Assembly (NCBI RefSeq): GCF_039839785.1
Contig: NZ_JBDOQT010000001.1
Location: 744,001 to 808,000 of the forward strand
DNA from: Pelagibius sp. CAU 1746
GTDB lineage: Bacteria > Pseudomonadota > Alphaproteobacteria > Kiloniellales > Kiloniellaceae
Length of the DNA: 64,000 bases
Direction: 5' to 3'
Below the pieces are notes generated by a model. That model was not told the DNA's origin. It was given only the letters and a program-made list of their open reading frames with translations, and ran no database searches. Within the stretch, counting starts at the first letter, position 1. Each line of letters opens with the position of its first letter. Made by a program: the position numbers and the translations under genes. This document shows positions 10,701 through 18,683 of the stretch, one piece after another.

Positions 10701-11135
10701 TCAGGGGTCGCGGCTTAAGCCGCGCGCTTCCAGGGACTCGAGGTAGGCCTGCCACAGGGCGTCCTTGTCGCGGCCCAGGCGGTAGAGGTACTGCCAGGAG
10801 AAGATGCCGCTGTCGTGCAGGTCGTCGAACTTGATGCGCACCGCGTAGTTGCCCACCGGCACGATCTCCATGATGCCGACGTGGCGGCGTCCGGCGACGG
10901 TCTGCTTCTGTCCGGCCCCGTGGCCCTGCACTTCGGCCGAGGGGCTTTCGACGCGCAGCAGCTCGGCCGGGTAGGCGAAGGCCGCGCCGTTGTCGAAGGC
11001 GACATGCAGCGTCTTGTCCGCGGCGCTGTAGCGGATTTCCGTCGGCCAGTGCTCGGTGTCGAAGTCCTGGGCGGCCTCTTCCCGCAGGGTCTTGCCGCCG
11101 CCCGCCGCCCCGTTGCTCGCCGCCCCGTCAGTCAT
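10701..11135 (-). CDS. DUF971 / GBBH-like N-terminal domain protein
   Basis: 144-residue cytoplasmic protein made of one DUF971 domain (the N-terminal domain of gamma-butyrobetaine hydroxylases). Matches include '[19 protein letters not shown]', '[20 protein letters not shown]' and the ending '[20 protein letters not shown]'. Free-standing members are linked by gene context to Fe-S or ubiquinone metabolism, but their function is unsettled. Its ATG lies inside the end of the Trm112 gene (8-base overlap), so it is the last gene of the run CnoX-like, LON-domain, Trm112, DUF971. Confidence 0.88.
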   Translation of the reverse strand: MTDGAASNGAAGGGKTLREEAAQDFDTEHWPTEIRYSAADKTLHVAFDNGAAFAYPAELLRVESPSAEVQGHGAGQKQTVAGRRHVGIMEIVPVGNYAVRIKFDDLHDSGIFSWQYLYRLGRDKDALWQAYLESLEARGLSRDP

Positions 11136-11307
11136 CGATCTGGCGGGCCTCGTCGACCAGCATGATCGGAATGCCGTCGCGGATCGGGTAGGCCAGGTGC
11201 GCCTGTCGGCTGATCAGCTCCTGGGCTTCGGCATCGTATTCCAGCGGCCCCTTGGTCAGCGGGCAGACCAGGATTTCCAGCAGCTTCGGATCGACGGTGT
11301 GGGTCAT
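11128..11307 (-). CDS. Trm112 family protein
   Basis: 59-residue small zinc-ribbon-like protein ('[16 protein letters not shown]', '[16 protein letters not shown]'). The family activates methyltransferases in eukaryotes and archaea; bacterial members (YcaR-like) are conserved but poorly characterised. Only one Cys of the ribbon remains (in 'VCPLT'), as in most bacterial homologues, so it probably does not bind zinc in the classical way. It begins 35 bases after the LON-domain gene and overlaps the DUF971 gene by 8 bases. Confidence 0.88.
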   Translation of the reverse strand: MTHTVDPKLLEILVCPLTKGPLEYDAEAQELISRQAHLAYPIRDGIPIMLVDEARQIDD

Positions 11308-11342
11308 GGGCCTGTTCCTGATATCTCCGCGGGGACTTGCGG

Positions 11343-12002
11343 TCAGTGGTGCTTGGTTTCGGTGGCGCCGTCGTGGTCGTGGGTGGCCATTTCCATGATG
11401 GCGGTCAGCGCCTCGGCGCGCTCGGTCAGCGTCATGGACTCCAGCAGCGCCTGCTTCTCCGGCGCACCCAGCGGACAGATCATCGCCAGCGAAGTCACCA
11501 GGCGCTCGTCGCTGGTCTGTTCGATGGCCTCCCAGTCGCCTTCGATGGAGTTGGCCTCGAAGTAGGCGTTCAAGACCTTCATCAGGCGCTCGCGGTCGAT
11601 CTCGCCCTTGTCTTCTTCCATGTCCTCGGCGAAGCGCGCGTAGTCCGGCTCCACCAGTCGGTAGCTGCCGGCCGGCAGCTCGCGCGCCACGTCGAAGCGG
11701 ATCAGGCCCGACAGCGTCACCAGGTAGCGGCCGTCGTCGGTTTCGTTGAAGGAGGTCACGCGGCCGACGCAGCCGGTCTCGTAGACCTTCGGCGCTTTCT
11801 CGCCGCGGCATTCGTCGCAGGGCTGGATCATGCCGATCAGCCGGTTGCTCGCCATGGCGTCGTCGAACATCGCCAGATAGCGCGGTTCGAAGATGTTGAG
11901 CGGCAGGCGTCCTCCGGGCAGCAGCAGCACGCCGTCCAGCGGAAAGATCGGCAGAACTTTCGGCAGGTCCTCGAAAGCGGGATCGAAGGCGGTGCGGCTC
12001 AT
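11343..12002 (-). CDS. LON substrate-binding-domain protein (Lon-N like)
   Basis: 219-residue protein consisting of the N-terminal PUA-like LON domain only, without the AAA+ and protease parts. Recognisable segments are '[20 protein letters not shown]', '[14 protein letters not shown]', '[19 protein letters not shown]' and 'LSGLIRFDV'. Such proteins occur in most alphaproteobacteria next to a thioredoxin-like gene and Trm112, as here, and are thought to bind unfolded or damaged proteins. It has a His/Asp-rich tail ('HDHDG' and terminal 'KHH'). It starts 28 bases after the CnoX-like gene. Confidence 0.88.
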   Translation of the reverse strand: MSRTAFDPAFEDLPKVLPIFPLDGVLLLPGGRLPLNIFEPRYLAMFDDAMASNRLIGMIQPCDECRGEKAPKVYETGCVGRVTSFNETDDGRYLVTLSGLIRFDVARELPAGSYRLVEPDYARFAEDMEEDKGEIDRERLMKVLNAYFEANSIEGDWEAIEQTSDERLVTSLAMICPLGAPEKQALLESMTLTERAEALTAIMEMATHDHDGATETKHH

Positions 12003-12030
12003 AACAACATCTGGCTATGCCAAAGCGGGG

Positions 12031-12975
12031 TCAGGCGAACAGCAGGGACGACAGGCGCCGCCGGGTTTCGATGGTCAGCGGGTCGGTCGGGCCCCAAGCT
12101 TCGAAGAGGGTGACCAACTGCTTGCGCGCGCCCTCTTCGTTCCAGTTGCGGTCGCGGCGGATGATCTCCAGCAGCTCGTCGGCGGCGGCCTGGCGCTGGT
12201 TGGCGCCTTGCAGGGCCATGGCCAGGTCGAAGCGCGCCTGATGGTCGTTGTGGTCGGCGGCGACCTTTTCCATCAGCGCCGGGATCTCGCCGGCCTCGGC
12301 GGCCTGCTCCTGCAGATTGATCTGCGCGGCGACGGAGGCGAAGGCGGGGTTGGCGCGCAGCTTGTCGTCCAGGCCTTCGTAGACCTCGCGTGCGGTTTCC
12401 AGTTCGCCCTTGGCCAGGTAGCAGGCGATCAGCCCGGCCAGGGCCTCGGCGTTCTCCGCGTCGTGCTGCAGGACCTGGCCGAAGATGGCCGCGGCGGTGT
12501 CGGCCTCGCCGGCTTCCAGCGCGCCCTGGGCCTGCTCGATGGCCTGCTCGATGGGGCTCGGCCCCTGGCCCGCGGCGCCGGCCTTGCGCAGGCGCTCGAC
12601 GAAGGCCTTGATCTCGCTTTCCGGCTGCGCGCCCTGGAAGCCGTCGACCGGCTGGCCCTGGAAGAAGGCGTAGACCGTGGGGATCGACTGGATGCGCAGC
12701 TGGGCGGCAAGCTGCTGGTTTTCGTCGACGTTGATCTTGACCATGCGCACGGCGCCGCCGGCGGCTCTGACCGCGCTCTCCAGCATCGGGCCCAGTTGCT
12801 TGCAGGGACCGCACCAGGGGGCCCAGAAGTCGACGATGACCGGCGCCGTCATGGAGGCGTCGATGACGTCCTGGGCGAAGGCCTGCTGATCGCTGTCCTT
12901 GATAACGTCGGCGCCGGCTTGCGCCGGGGCTCCAGGGCCGCCAGGGCCGTTCGGTCCGCCGATGATCGGTTCCAT
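12031..12975 (-). CDS. CnoX-like thioredoxin-TPR co-chaperone (YbbN family)
   Basis: 314-residue protein with an N-terminal thioredoxin domain and C-terminal TPR-like repeats (about 150-310), the architecture of the chaperedoxin CnoX/YbbN. Unlike E. coli CnoX (SQHC) it keeps a full redox site, 'WAPWCGPCKQ', with Cys55 and Cys58, so it may reduce disulfides as well as hold unfolded proteins for DnaK/GroEL. The first 20 residues are a Gly/Pro-rich tail. The chosen ATG at 12975 starts the protein just before this tail; longer in-frame extensions look non-conserved. First gene of the operon with the LON-domain, Trm112 and DUF971 genes. Confidence 0.88.
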   Translation of the reverse strand: MEPIIGGPNGPGGPGAPAQAGADVIKDSDQQAFAQDVIDASMTAPVIVDFWAPWCGPCKQLGPMLESAVRAAGGAVRMVKINVDENQQLAAQLRIQSIPTVYAFFQGQPVDGFQGAQPESEIKAFVERLRKAGAAGQGPSPIEQAIEQAQGALEAGEADTAAAIFGQVLQHDAENAEALAGLIACYLAKGELETAREVYEGLDDKLRANPAFASVAAQINLQEQAAEAGEIPALMEKVAADHNDHQARFDLAMALQGANQRQAAADELLEIIRRDRNWNEEGARKQLVTLFEAWGPTDPLTIETRRRLSSLLFA

Positions 12976-13107
12976 GCTTGTCTTCCGTCCTGCCTGCTGA
13001 TTTGAGGCCCGCCGCCGGATTTTCCGGCCGCTGCGGGCAGTTCCACACCATAAATGGCGGCTTTCGGGTCCGAGGGCAAGCCCACCCGCCCGCAAGGGTG
13101 TCCGGTG

Positions 13108-13638
13108 CTAGCCGGCGCCGCCCATATCCAACATTAGGGGCGCGTGGCCCTCGGCCTCCAGGAAGCGGATCAGGTCCTCCGGAGAGACGGCGGTGGTCAT
13201 GGTGTTGACCAGCGGGTGGCAGTTTACGGGCCCCCTCTCCATGACGCCGCTGTCCAGCACCATGGTGACCTCGCAGCCCTTGTCGTTGGTCACCGCGAAG
13301 GGTGTCACCGAACCGGGCAGCACGCCCAGATAGGTCATCAGGCGCTCGGCGCTGCCGAAGGAGAAGCGGCCCGCCTCCAGGCGCTGTCCCAGGGCCTTCA
13401 GGTCGACCTCACGGTCCTCCAGGCAGGTGACCAGCCACATCCTGCCCTTCTTGTTGCGCAGGAAGAGGTTCTTGATGTGGGCGCCGGGCAGCTCGCCGCG
13501 CAGGGCCTTGGCTTCTTCCACCGTGTAGACCGGCGGGTGGGCCACGGTCCGCGCCGCGATGCCCAGCTCGTCCAGGCGCGCCAGCAGCGCCTCGGGCGAG
13601 GTCGGCAGCGCGTCCGTGGCGCTCTCAGTCTCGGGCAT
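13108..13638 (-). CDS. Prolyl-tRNA editing protein (ProX/YbaK superfamily)
   Basis: 176-residue free-standing trans-editing domain that hydrolyses mischarged aminoacyl-tRNA(Pro), usually Ala-tRNA(Pro). The superfamily Lys is in 'GAHIKNLFLRNKKG' (Lys56) and the closing motif 'GPVNCHPLVNTMTTAV' is characteristic of the ProXp-ala/PrdX group. The length is normal. The start at 13638 has 'GAGGTGG' upstream. It is a single gene between the CnoX operon and tRNA-Gly. Confidence 0.88.
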   Translation of the reverse strand: MPETESATDALPTSPEALLARLDELGIAARTVAHPPVYTVEEAKALRGELPGAHIKNLFLRNKKGRMWLVTCLEDREVDLKALGQRLEAGRFSFGSAERLMTYLGVLPGSVTPFAVTNDKGCEVTMVLDSGVMERGPVNCHPLVNTMTTAVSPEDLIRFLEAEGHAPLMLDMGGAG

Positions 13639-13854
13639 GATCTTCCACCTCTTCCGGAGCCTTTTTCTTGAGCCGTTCGTCGCCTGGGGCCGTAGCAGAC
13701 TGGCGCCTCTTTGTCACCCTGCGGGGCACGGGCCGGGGCGATTTTCAGCCGCTTTCGCCCTGTTTTCCGGGCCCTTAAGCCTTGGGTAGCACTCAGCGCC
13801 TAGTCTGGCCTCCGGCCCCTTCGCGGGTGGCCTGCAGTCCCTTCAAAGAGGGGC

Positions 13855-13883
13855 TTGCAAAGTCCTCAGAAAGCGGGTATTTC
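13855..13883 (+). promoter_or_regulatory. Candidate promoter of the tRNA-Gly gene
   Basis: TTGCAA (13855-13860), a 17-base spacer and TATTTC (13878-13883) lie 12 bases before the tRNA. The spacing and the -35 box fit a housekeeping promoter; the -10 box is weak. Confidence 0.4.
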
Positions 13884-13895
13884 CCCGCTTCCGGT

Positions 13896-13970
13896 GCGGG
13901 CGTAGCTCAGGGGTAGAGCACAACCTTGCCAAGGTTGGGGTCGTGAGTTCGAATCTCATCGCCCGCTCCA
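13896..13970 (+). tRNA. tRNA-Gly (GCC)
   Basis: Full cloverleaf with encoded CCA. Acceptor arm 'gcgggcg' (13896-13902) pairs with 'cgcccgc' (13960-13966), discriminator T, CCA at 13968-13970. Anticodon stem 'caacc'/'ggttg' encloses loop ttgccaa with anticodon GCC (13928-13930). The T arm has 'gtgag-ttcgaat-ctcat'. It decodes GGC/GGU. Confidence 0.97.
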
Positions 13971-14000
13971 ATTCCCCTCCTTCGGGAGAGGGCAGATGCA

Positions 14001-14027
14001 AAAGAGGCGGCCTTCGGGCCGCCTTTT
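14001..14027 (+). terminator. Intrinsic terminator after tRNA-Gly
   Basis: Stem 'aggcggcc' (14005-14012) with 'ggccgcct' (14017-14024) closed by a stable TTCG tetraloop. It is extended by AAAG/TTTT pairing and followed by a short T run ending at 14027. It lies 30 bases after the tRNA. Confidence 0.85.
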
Positions 14028-14056
14028 GCGTTTCGGGGTGATCTCCGGCCCGGGGC

Positions 14057-14959
14057 TCAGGGCGCTTCATCATCTTCGGCGAAGGCGGCGAATTCCTCGC
14101 GCAGCCAGGCCTCGAACTTCTGCACCTTGGCGGCCTTCGGGCGCTGCGCCGAAGTCACCAGCCAATAGGCGTAGCCGGTCTTGTGGCGGCCGGGAAAGGG
14201 CGCCACCAGCTGGCCCTCGGCGAGGGCATAGGCGGCCAGGGTCGGCCAAGCCAGGAAGACGCCTTGCCCGGCGATGGCCGCCTGCAGGCAGAGGCCGGCG
14301 TCCGAGTAGAGCGGCCCCTCGGTCAGCTCCAGGCCGCTCAGCCCCTCCGGCGCCAGCCAGGCCTCCCAGGTGAACATGGCGCCACGGTCGCGCAGCACCG
14401 GAATCCGGGCCAGGTCCTCGGGCCGGGTCAGGGATTCGGCGAGCGCCGGGCTGCACAGGGGGAACACCACCTGGTCCAGCAGGTGCGCCACCGTGACGCC
14501 GGGCCAGCTGCCGCTGCCGATCCGCACCGCCAGGTCGATGCCGGCGTGGTCCAGGTCGGTCAGCCCGGTGGAGGCGTCGATGCGCAGCCTCAGTTCCGGT
14601 GCCCGTTTGGTGAAGCGGCTGAGACGCGGGACCAGCCATTTGGCGGCCAGGATCGGCGGCACAGAGACGGTGAGGGTGTTGGCCGTCTCGTCGCGGCCCA
14701 GCGCCGCCGCCGCGGTCAGGTGACGGAAGCCCTCATGCAGGTGTGCCAGCACCTGGCCGCCGAAGGCGGTCGGCTCCAGGCCCTTGGGGCCGCGGACGAA
14801 GACGGCCTGGCCCAGCTGGGCCTCGGCCTTCAGCACCTGCTGGCTGACCGCGCCCAGGGACACGCCCAGCTCCTCGGCGGCGGCGGTCAGGCTGCCCAGG
14901 CGGCCGGCGGCCTCCACCGCCCGGAGCGCGTTGAGATGCAGGCGCGACAGCTCACTCAT
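14057..14959 (-). CDS. LysR-family regulator, GcvA-like
   Basis: 300-residue LysR-type regulator. The N-terminal winged helix-turn-helix starts with 'LHLNALRAVEAAGRLGSLTA' and includes 'ELGVSLGAVSQQV'. The effector domain has the GcvA-group marks 'LAAKWLVPRLSRF', 'DLDHAGIDLAVRIGSGSWPG' and 'GQGVFLAWPTLAAYAL'. It is divergent from the DUF1127-like gene at 15031, its likely target. A perfect inverted repeat, tataga-AAA-tctata (14959-14973), overlaps its own start codon, which would also allow autorepression. The effector molecule is unknown. Confidence 0.9.
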   Translation of the reverse strand: MSELSRLHLNALRAVEAAGRLGSLTAAAEELGVSLGAVSQQVLKAEAQLGQAVFVRGPKGLEPTAFGGQVLAHLHEGFRHLTAAAALGRDETANTLTVSVPPILAAKWLVPRLSRFTKRAPELRLRIDASTGLTDLDHAGIDLAVRIGSGSWPGVTVAHLLDQVVFPLCSPALAESLTRPEDLARIPVLRDRGAMFTWEAWLAPEGLSGLELTEGPLYSDAGLCLQAAIAGQGVFLAWPTLAAYALAEGQLVAPFPGRHKTGYAYWLVTSAQRPKAAKVQKFEAWLREEFAAFAEDDEAP

Positions 14960-14973
14960 ATAGAAAATCTATA
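14959..14973. promoter_or_regulatory. Inverted repeat in the LysR/DUF1127 divergent region
   Basis: Perfect 6-3-6 palindrome tataga-aaa-tctata starting on the last base of the LysR start codon. A related, imperfect copy (tataggtctatt, 15005-15016) lies closer to the DUF1127-like gene. Position and symmetry suggest the LysR binding sites; inference only. Confidence 0.45.
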
Positions 14974-15030
14974 GAGGTTCAGTGAAAAACGGCAGTGAAA
15001 TAGGTATAGGTCTATTAGAAAATTATAGCC

Positions 15031-15219
15031 ATGGTTTGGAGCATTCAGATCCCCTGGCTGCGCTGGCCCGGCTTCCCTGGACGGCCGCGGTGCACCCCGC
15101 GGACCGCCTGCGAGGCCGACTGGCGGCGCGATCCTCTGGCCCATCCGGCTCTGCGGGCGATGACCCAGCGTGAGCTGGGCGACCTGCCCTTCGATCCCCG
15201 CAGTGTTGCCGACGAATAA
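15031..15219 (+). CDS. Small DUF1127-like protein
   Basis: 62-residue Arg/Trp-rich protein. Its C-terminal half, 'LAHPALRAMTQRELGDLPFD', resembles the DUF1127 (YjiS) core, in which an Arg-Glu-Leu motif precedes a short basic helix. DUF1127 proteins are small, often RNA-binding regulators of phosphate, carbon or stress metabolism. Divergence from a GcvA-like LysR gene is a recurrent alphaproteobacterial arrangement and supports the gene being real. No clear ribosome site is visible before the ATG. Confidence 0.6.
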   Translation: MVWSIQIPWLRWPGFPGRPRCTPRTACEADWRRDPLAHPALRAMTQRELGDLPFDPRSVADE

Positions 15220-15234
15220 GACTGTATTCTTGAT

Positions 15235-16623
15235 CTACGCCGTATGGCGCAGATGGAAGGACTTGGGCCGGGTCAGCATCTCGTAGCCGACCTGGGACAG
15301 GGTGGCGCCGCGTCCGGTGTCCTTCACGCCGGTCCAGGCCAGCATGGGGTCCAGGTAGTCGGCGCGGTTCATGAACACCGTGCCGGTCGCGACCTCGCCG
15401 CCGATGGCCTCCGCCGCGGCCAGGTCCCGGGTCCAGATCGAGGCGGTCAGGCCGAAGTCGGAATCGTTCATCAGGCGCACGGCTTCCTCGTCGCCGGAGA
15501 CCTTCATGATGCCGACCACCGGGCCGAAGCTCTCGTCCCGCATCACCGACATGTCGTGGGTGACGCCCGTCAGCACCTGCGGGGCCAGGTAAGGCGTGCC
15601 GTCCTTGTTGGCCGCGAAATCCCGGGGGTCCAGGTGGGCGGTGGCGCCGGCCTGCACGGCGGCGGCGATCTGGCCGCGCACGAAGTCGGCGGCCGAGGTC
15701 TTCACCATGGGCCCGAGGGTGGTCTCGGGGTCCAGCGGATCGCCCAGCACATAGCCGCGGGTCAGCTCGACGAACTTCTCGACGAAGGGGTCGAAGAGGC
15801 TGTCGTGCACGTAGACGCGCTCGATGCCGCAGCACGACTGGCCGGAATTGAAGAAGGCGCCGTCCATGATGTTCTCGGCGGCGAAGTCGATGTCGGCGTC
15901 GGCGCGCACGTAGGCCGGGTCCTTGCCGCCGAGCTCCAGCCCGACGCCGATGAACTGGCCGGCGGCGGCCTGCTCGATCACCTTGCCGGCCTCGACCGAG
16001 CCGGTGAAGTTCACCTGGTCGGCGAGGCGCGCGGCGATGATCTTGCTCACCTGGCCGTGGCTGAGGCAGAGGTTGGTGAAGAGGCCTTCGGGCAGGCCCG
16101 CCTTGTCGGCGGCCTGCTGGAAGCGCTCGCCCACCAGCAGCGTCTGGGCGGCGTGCTTCAGCACCACGGCGTTGCCGGCCATCAGCGCCGGGACGATGGA
16201 GTTCACCGCCGTCAGGTAGGGAAAGTTCCAGGGTGCGATGGTCAGCACCACGCCCAGGGGCTCGCGCTTGATGTAGCGCTTGAAGCCGTCCTTGGGGTCG
16301 GGGACCACCGGGGCGAGGGACTGCTCGGCGATGCCGATCATGCCGCGGGCGCGCTCCTCGAAGCCGCCCAGCTCGCCGGCGCCGAACCTCACCGGACGGC
16401 CCATCTGCCAGGCCAGCTCCGGGATGATGTCGTCCTTCATGGCCAGCATGGCGTCGGTCAGCGCGTTGCAGTAGCGCGCGCGCTCGGCGATGGGCAGGCG
16501 TGCCCAGTCGCGCTGGGCTCGGCGGGCCTGCGAGAAGGCCGCCTCCACCTGGCCGTCGCCGGCCACCGGGCGGCGCGCGACTTCGCTGTTGTCGACGGGG
16601 GAAATGCAGATGGTCTCGGTCAC
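15235..16623 (-). CDS. NAD(P)-dependent aldehyde dehydrogenase family protein
   Basis: 462-residue ALDH oxidising an aldehyde to the acid. The catalytic Cys is in 'FFNSGQSCCGIERVYV' (near residue 261) and the general-base Glu in 'GVGLELGGKDPAY' (near 231). The Asn/Phe motifs 'APWNFPYLTAVNSIVPALM' and 'RDESFGPVVGIMKV' are present. Length and 'SPVDNSEV' start resemble succinate-semialdehyde-type enzymes, but the substrate is open. The GTG at 16621-16623 is chosen because GGGAG lies at the right distance and the protein begins at the conserved N-terminus. Convergent with the DUF1127-like gene. Confidence 0.9.
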   Translation of the reverse strand: MTETICISPVDNSEVARRPVAGDGQVEAAFSQARRAQRDWARLPIAERARYCNALTDAMLAMKDDIIPELAWQMGRPVRFGAGELGGFEERARGMIGIAEQSLAPVVPDPKDGFKRYIKREPLGVVLTIAPWNFPYLTAVNSIVPALMAGNAVVLKHAAQTLLVGERFQQAADKAGLPEGLFTNLCLSHGQVSKIIAARLADQVNFTGSVEAGKVIEQAAAGQFIGVGLELGGKDPAYVRADADIDFAAENIMDGAFFNSGQSCCGIERVYVHDSLFDPFVEKFVELTRGYVLGDPLDPETTLGPMVKTSAADFVRGQIAAAVQAGATAHLDPRDFAANKDGTPYLAPQVLTGVTHDMSVMRDESFGPVVGIMKVSGDEEAVRLMNDSDFGLTASIWTRDLAAAEAIGGEVATGTVFMNRADYLDPMLAWTGVKDTGRGATLSQVGYEMLTRPKSFHLRHTA

Positions 16624-16772
16624 GGTGGAACTCCCAGAACAGGCCCTGTTGCGAACACGGCCTTTCCCGGCCGCACGCTTATGATGCGGCGGTTCGATAG
16701 CACGACTTGACCCGTCTTTGCACCGTCCGCGCGACGCAGGGCGGCTATGCGCCGGGCGGGGTTGGCGGGAGG

Positions 16773-17579
16773 TCAGTCGAAGCGGAAGGCCGAGAGCGCC
16801 ACGTCCATGACCCGGTCGGTGAAGTCGCGCCGCCCGGGGCCGCCGGCGCCGGCCGCGACCATGAGGGGCAGCAGGTGTTCCTCCTGCCCGCGTGGGTGGG
16901 ATTCCAGGCCGCCCGGGGCCTCGGTCCAGGCCGCCAGCGCCTGCGCGCGGGCCGCCGGGTCGGCGGCATGCTCCGTCAGCCAGGCGTCGAAGCTCTCCGA
17001 GGGCGCGGTGAAGCGCGGATCGCCGTAGCCGCGCATGTTGTGGAAACTCATGCCCGAGCCGAGGATCAGCACGCCTTCCCCGCGCAGCGGCGCCAGGGCG
17101 CGCCCGGCGGCCAGGTGCGCGGCCGGGTCCAGGTCGGCGCGCAGAGACAGCGCCACCACCGGCACATCGGCCTCGGGCAGGACCAGCTTCAGCGGAATGA
17201 AGACGCCGTGATCGAAGCCGCGCTTGTCGTCCTCGGCGGCGGGCAGCCCCGCGTCCTGCAGCAGGGCGGCGATCCGCGCGGCCAGCGCCGGATCGCCCGG
17301 GGCCGGATAGGTCAGCTGATAGGTGTGCGGCGGAAAGCCGTAGTAGTCGAAGATCAGCTCCGGCGCGGCGGCGCTGGTGACGGTGAAGGCCGGCGCCAGC
17401 CAGTGGGCGGAGACCACCAGCACCGCCTTTGGCCGTGCCGGCAGCCCGGCGGCCAGCCCGCGCAGATAGGCGGCCATGCGGTCCCAGGCGTCCGGCGGCG
17501 ACCAGTCCATGAAGAAGCAGGGGCCGGCGCCGTGCGGCACGAAGAAGCTGGGCAGGGGCGGTGCGGTGTCTTGCGGCAT
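16773..17579 (-). CDS. DODA-type extradiol aromatic ring-opening dioxygenase (LigB-like)
   Basis: 268-residue class III extradiol dioxygenase, DODA/YgiD group. Putative metal or catalytic histidines are in 'SFFVPHGAGPCFF', 'VVSAHWLAPAFT', 'GFDHGVFIPLKLV' and 'GSGMSFHNMRGYG'. Family enzymes use non-heme Fe or Zn to open catechol-like rings; many bacterial members have no known substrate. The ATG at 17579 is the natural start (MPQDTAPPLPS); a longer form to 17708 would add a non-conserved leader. It lies 150 bases upstream of the ALDH gene in the same direction, which may oxidise the semialdehyde products. Confidence 0.88.
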   Translation of the reverse strand: MPQDTAPPLPSFFVPHGAGPCFFMDWSPPDAWDRMAAYLRGLAAGLPARPKAVLVVSAHWLAPAFTVTSAAAPELIFDYYGFPPHTYQLTYPAPGDPALAARIAALLQDAGLPAAEDDKRGFDHGVFIPLKLVLPEADVPVVALSLRADLDPAAHLAAGRALAPLRGEGVLILGSGMSFHNMRGYGDPRFTAPSESFDAWLTEHAADPAARAQALAAWTEAPGGLESHPRGQEEHLLPLMVAAGAGGPGRRDFTDRVMDVALSAFRFD

Positions 17580-17740
17580 GGGGCCTCGCGCGGCGGGAAG
17601 ACTCCAAGATATAGGCGCGGGCGCGGCGATTGCCATGCCGGCCCCGTTCCAGCCTGCAAGGTCGTTTGACAGGCCCCGTTTGACAGGAAGGGGCAAAGCG
17701 TCGGACAAAGAAGGCCCCTTTCCCGCCGAGAGGTCATGTC

Positions 17741-17938
17741 ATGTCCCAGCCACGCCTGCCGCTCTGGCAGCGTCTTCTCATCACGATCCTGGTGATGCTG
17801 GCGGCGAGCTACATCGCCGGCCTGATCTGGAACGCCGTCTTCGGTTTCGCCCTGCCGCCTTACGTCGCCGGGGTCATCGGCGGCCTGAGCGCGATCCCGG
17901 TCTGGGATCTGCTGCAGCGCATCCGGCCCAAGGGGTGA
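17741..17938 (+). CDS. Small two-helix membrane protein, uncharacterised
   Basis: 65-residue predicted inner-membrane protein. A basic start (MSQPRLPLWQR) precedes two hydrophobic segments, about residues 11-32 and 36-55, and the tail is 'LLQRIRPKG'. I recognise no family. GAGAGG lies 10-15 bases upstream of the ATG. It is divergent from the dioxygenase gene and ends four bases before the ohrR stop codon. Confidence 0.55.
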   Translation: MSQPRLPLWQRLLITILVMLAASYIAGLIWNAVFGFALPPYVAGVIGGLSAIPVWDLLQRIRPKG

Positions 17939-17942
17939 TTGC

Positions 17943-18398
17943 CTAATCCGTCTCCACCGTCTCCAGGATGGCGTCGCGCACCGCCGCGACGCGCTCGCGC
18001 AGCCGGTCCAGCTCACGGGCGCTGCATTGCGTTGCGGCCTGGACTGCCTTCGGCACCGTCTTTGCCTTCTCGCGCAGCCGCCGGCCCTTCGGTGCCAGGC
18101 GGATGGTAACCTGCCGCTCGTCCTCGCGGCTGCGCTCGCGGCGCAGCAGGCCGGCGGCCTCCATGCGCTTCAGCAGCGGCGTCAGGGTGCTGGAGTCCAG
18201 CATCAACTGAGTGCCCAGGCTGCCGACGCTGCGGCCGTCCTCCTCCCACAGCGCCAGCAGGACGAGATACTGCGGGTAGGTCACGCCCAGGCGGTCCAGC
18301 AGCGGCTTATAGGCGCGGTTCAGCGCGTGCGCCGTCGAATAGACGGCAAAGCAGAATTGTCTTTCCAGTTCCAGAGGGTTGCTATTCTTCGCGGCCAT
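17943..18398 (-). CDS. ohrR: MarR-family organic-peroxide sensor OhrR
   Basis: 151-residue MarR repressor of the OhrR group. The reactive Cys is Cys16 in 'ERQFCFAVYSTAHALNRAYK', with the two conserved helix-1 tyrosines nearby, and the DNA-recognition region is 'MLDSSTLTPLLKRMEAAGLL'. A second Cys at 125 ('AATQCSAREL') matches the resolving Cys of the two-Cys Xanthomonas type, so oxidation by organic hydroperoxides should form a disulfide. The start at 18398 fits the family; an in-frame extension to 18563 looks like leader. No ohr gene is adjacent. The palindrome at 18511-18525 is a candidate operator. Confidence 0.85.
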   Translation of the reverse strand: MAAKNSNPLELERQFCFAVYSTAHALNRAYKPLLDRLGVTYPQYLVLLALWEEDGRSVGSLGTQLMLDSSTLTPLLKRMEAAGLLRRERSREDERQVTIRLAPKGRRLREKAKTVPKAVQAATQCSARELDRLRERVAAVRDAILETVETD

Positions 18399-18510
18399 GG
18401 CGTTCTTCCTTCGCGTCGTCTCGTCCTCGAATGACGGCCCGGGCCGATGGTGCGCAGGCCTGGTTGGGAGGCGGCGCAGGCGTCGCCAGGAGGCGATCCT
18501 GCATCTGTTA

Positions 18511-18525
18511 CACGATTTGATCGTG
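18511..18525. promoter_or_regulatory. Candidate OhrR operator
   Basis: Perfect inverted repeat cacgat-ttg-atcgtg, next to an AT tract (tatatatat, 18531-18539) that could be a -10 region. It lies in the divergent gap between ohrR and the SDR gene. Assignment to OhrR rests on position and symmetry only. Confidence 0.4.
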
Positions 18526-18683
18526 CCCGATATATATATTTGCCGCGGCCGGCGGTTGCACACAGCCCTGGTCTGAGGGCCACGGCCCCCTAGATATTGA
18601 GATGACGGCGCAATGCGAGGCCGAGACGCGTCAAAGGCCCGTCCCGGCTTTTCCCCGCCGCAATGTGAAAGGAGGATTGAGCG

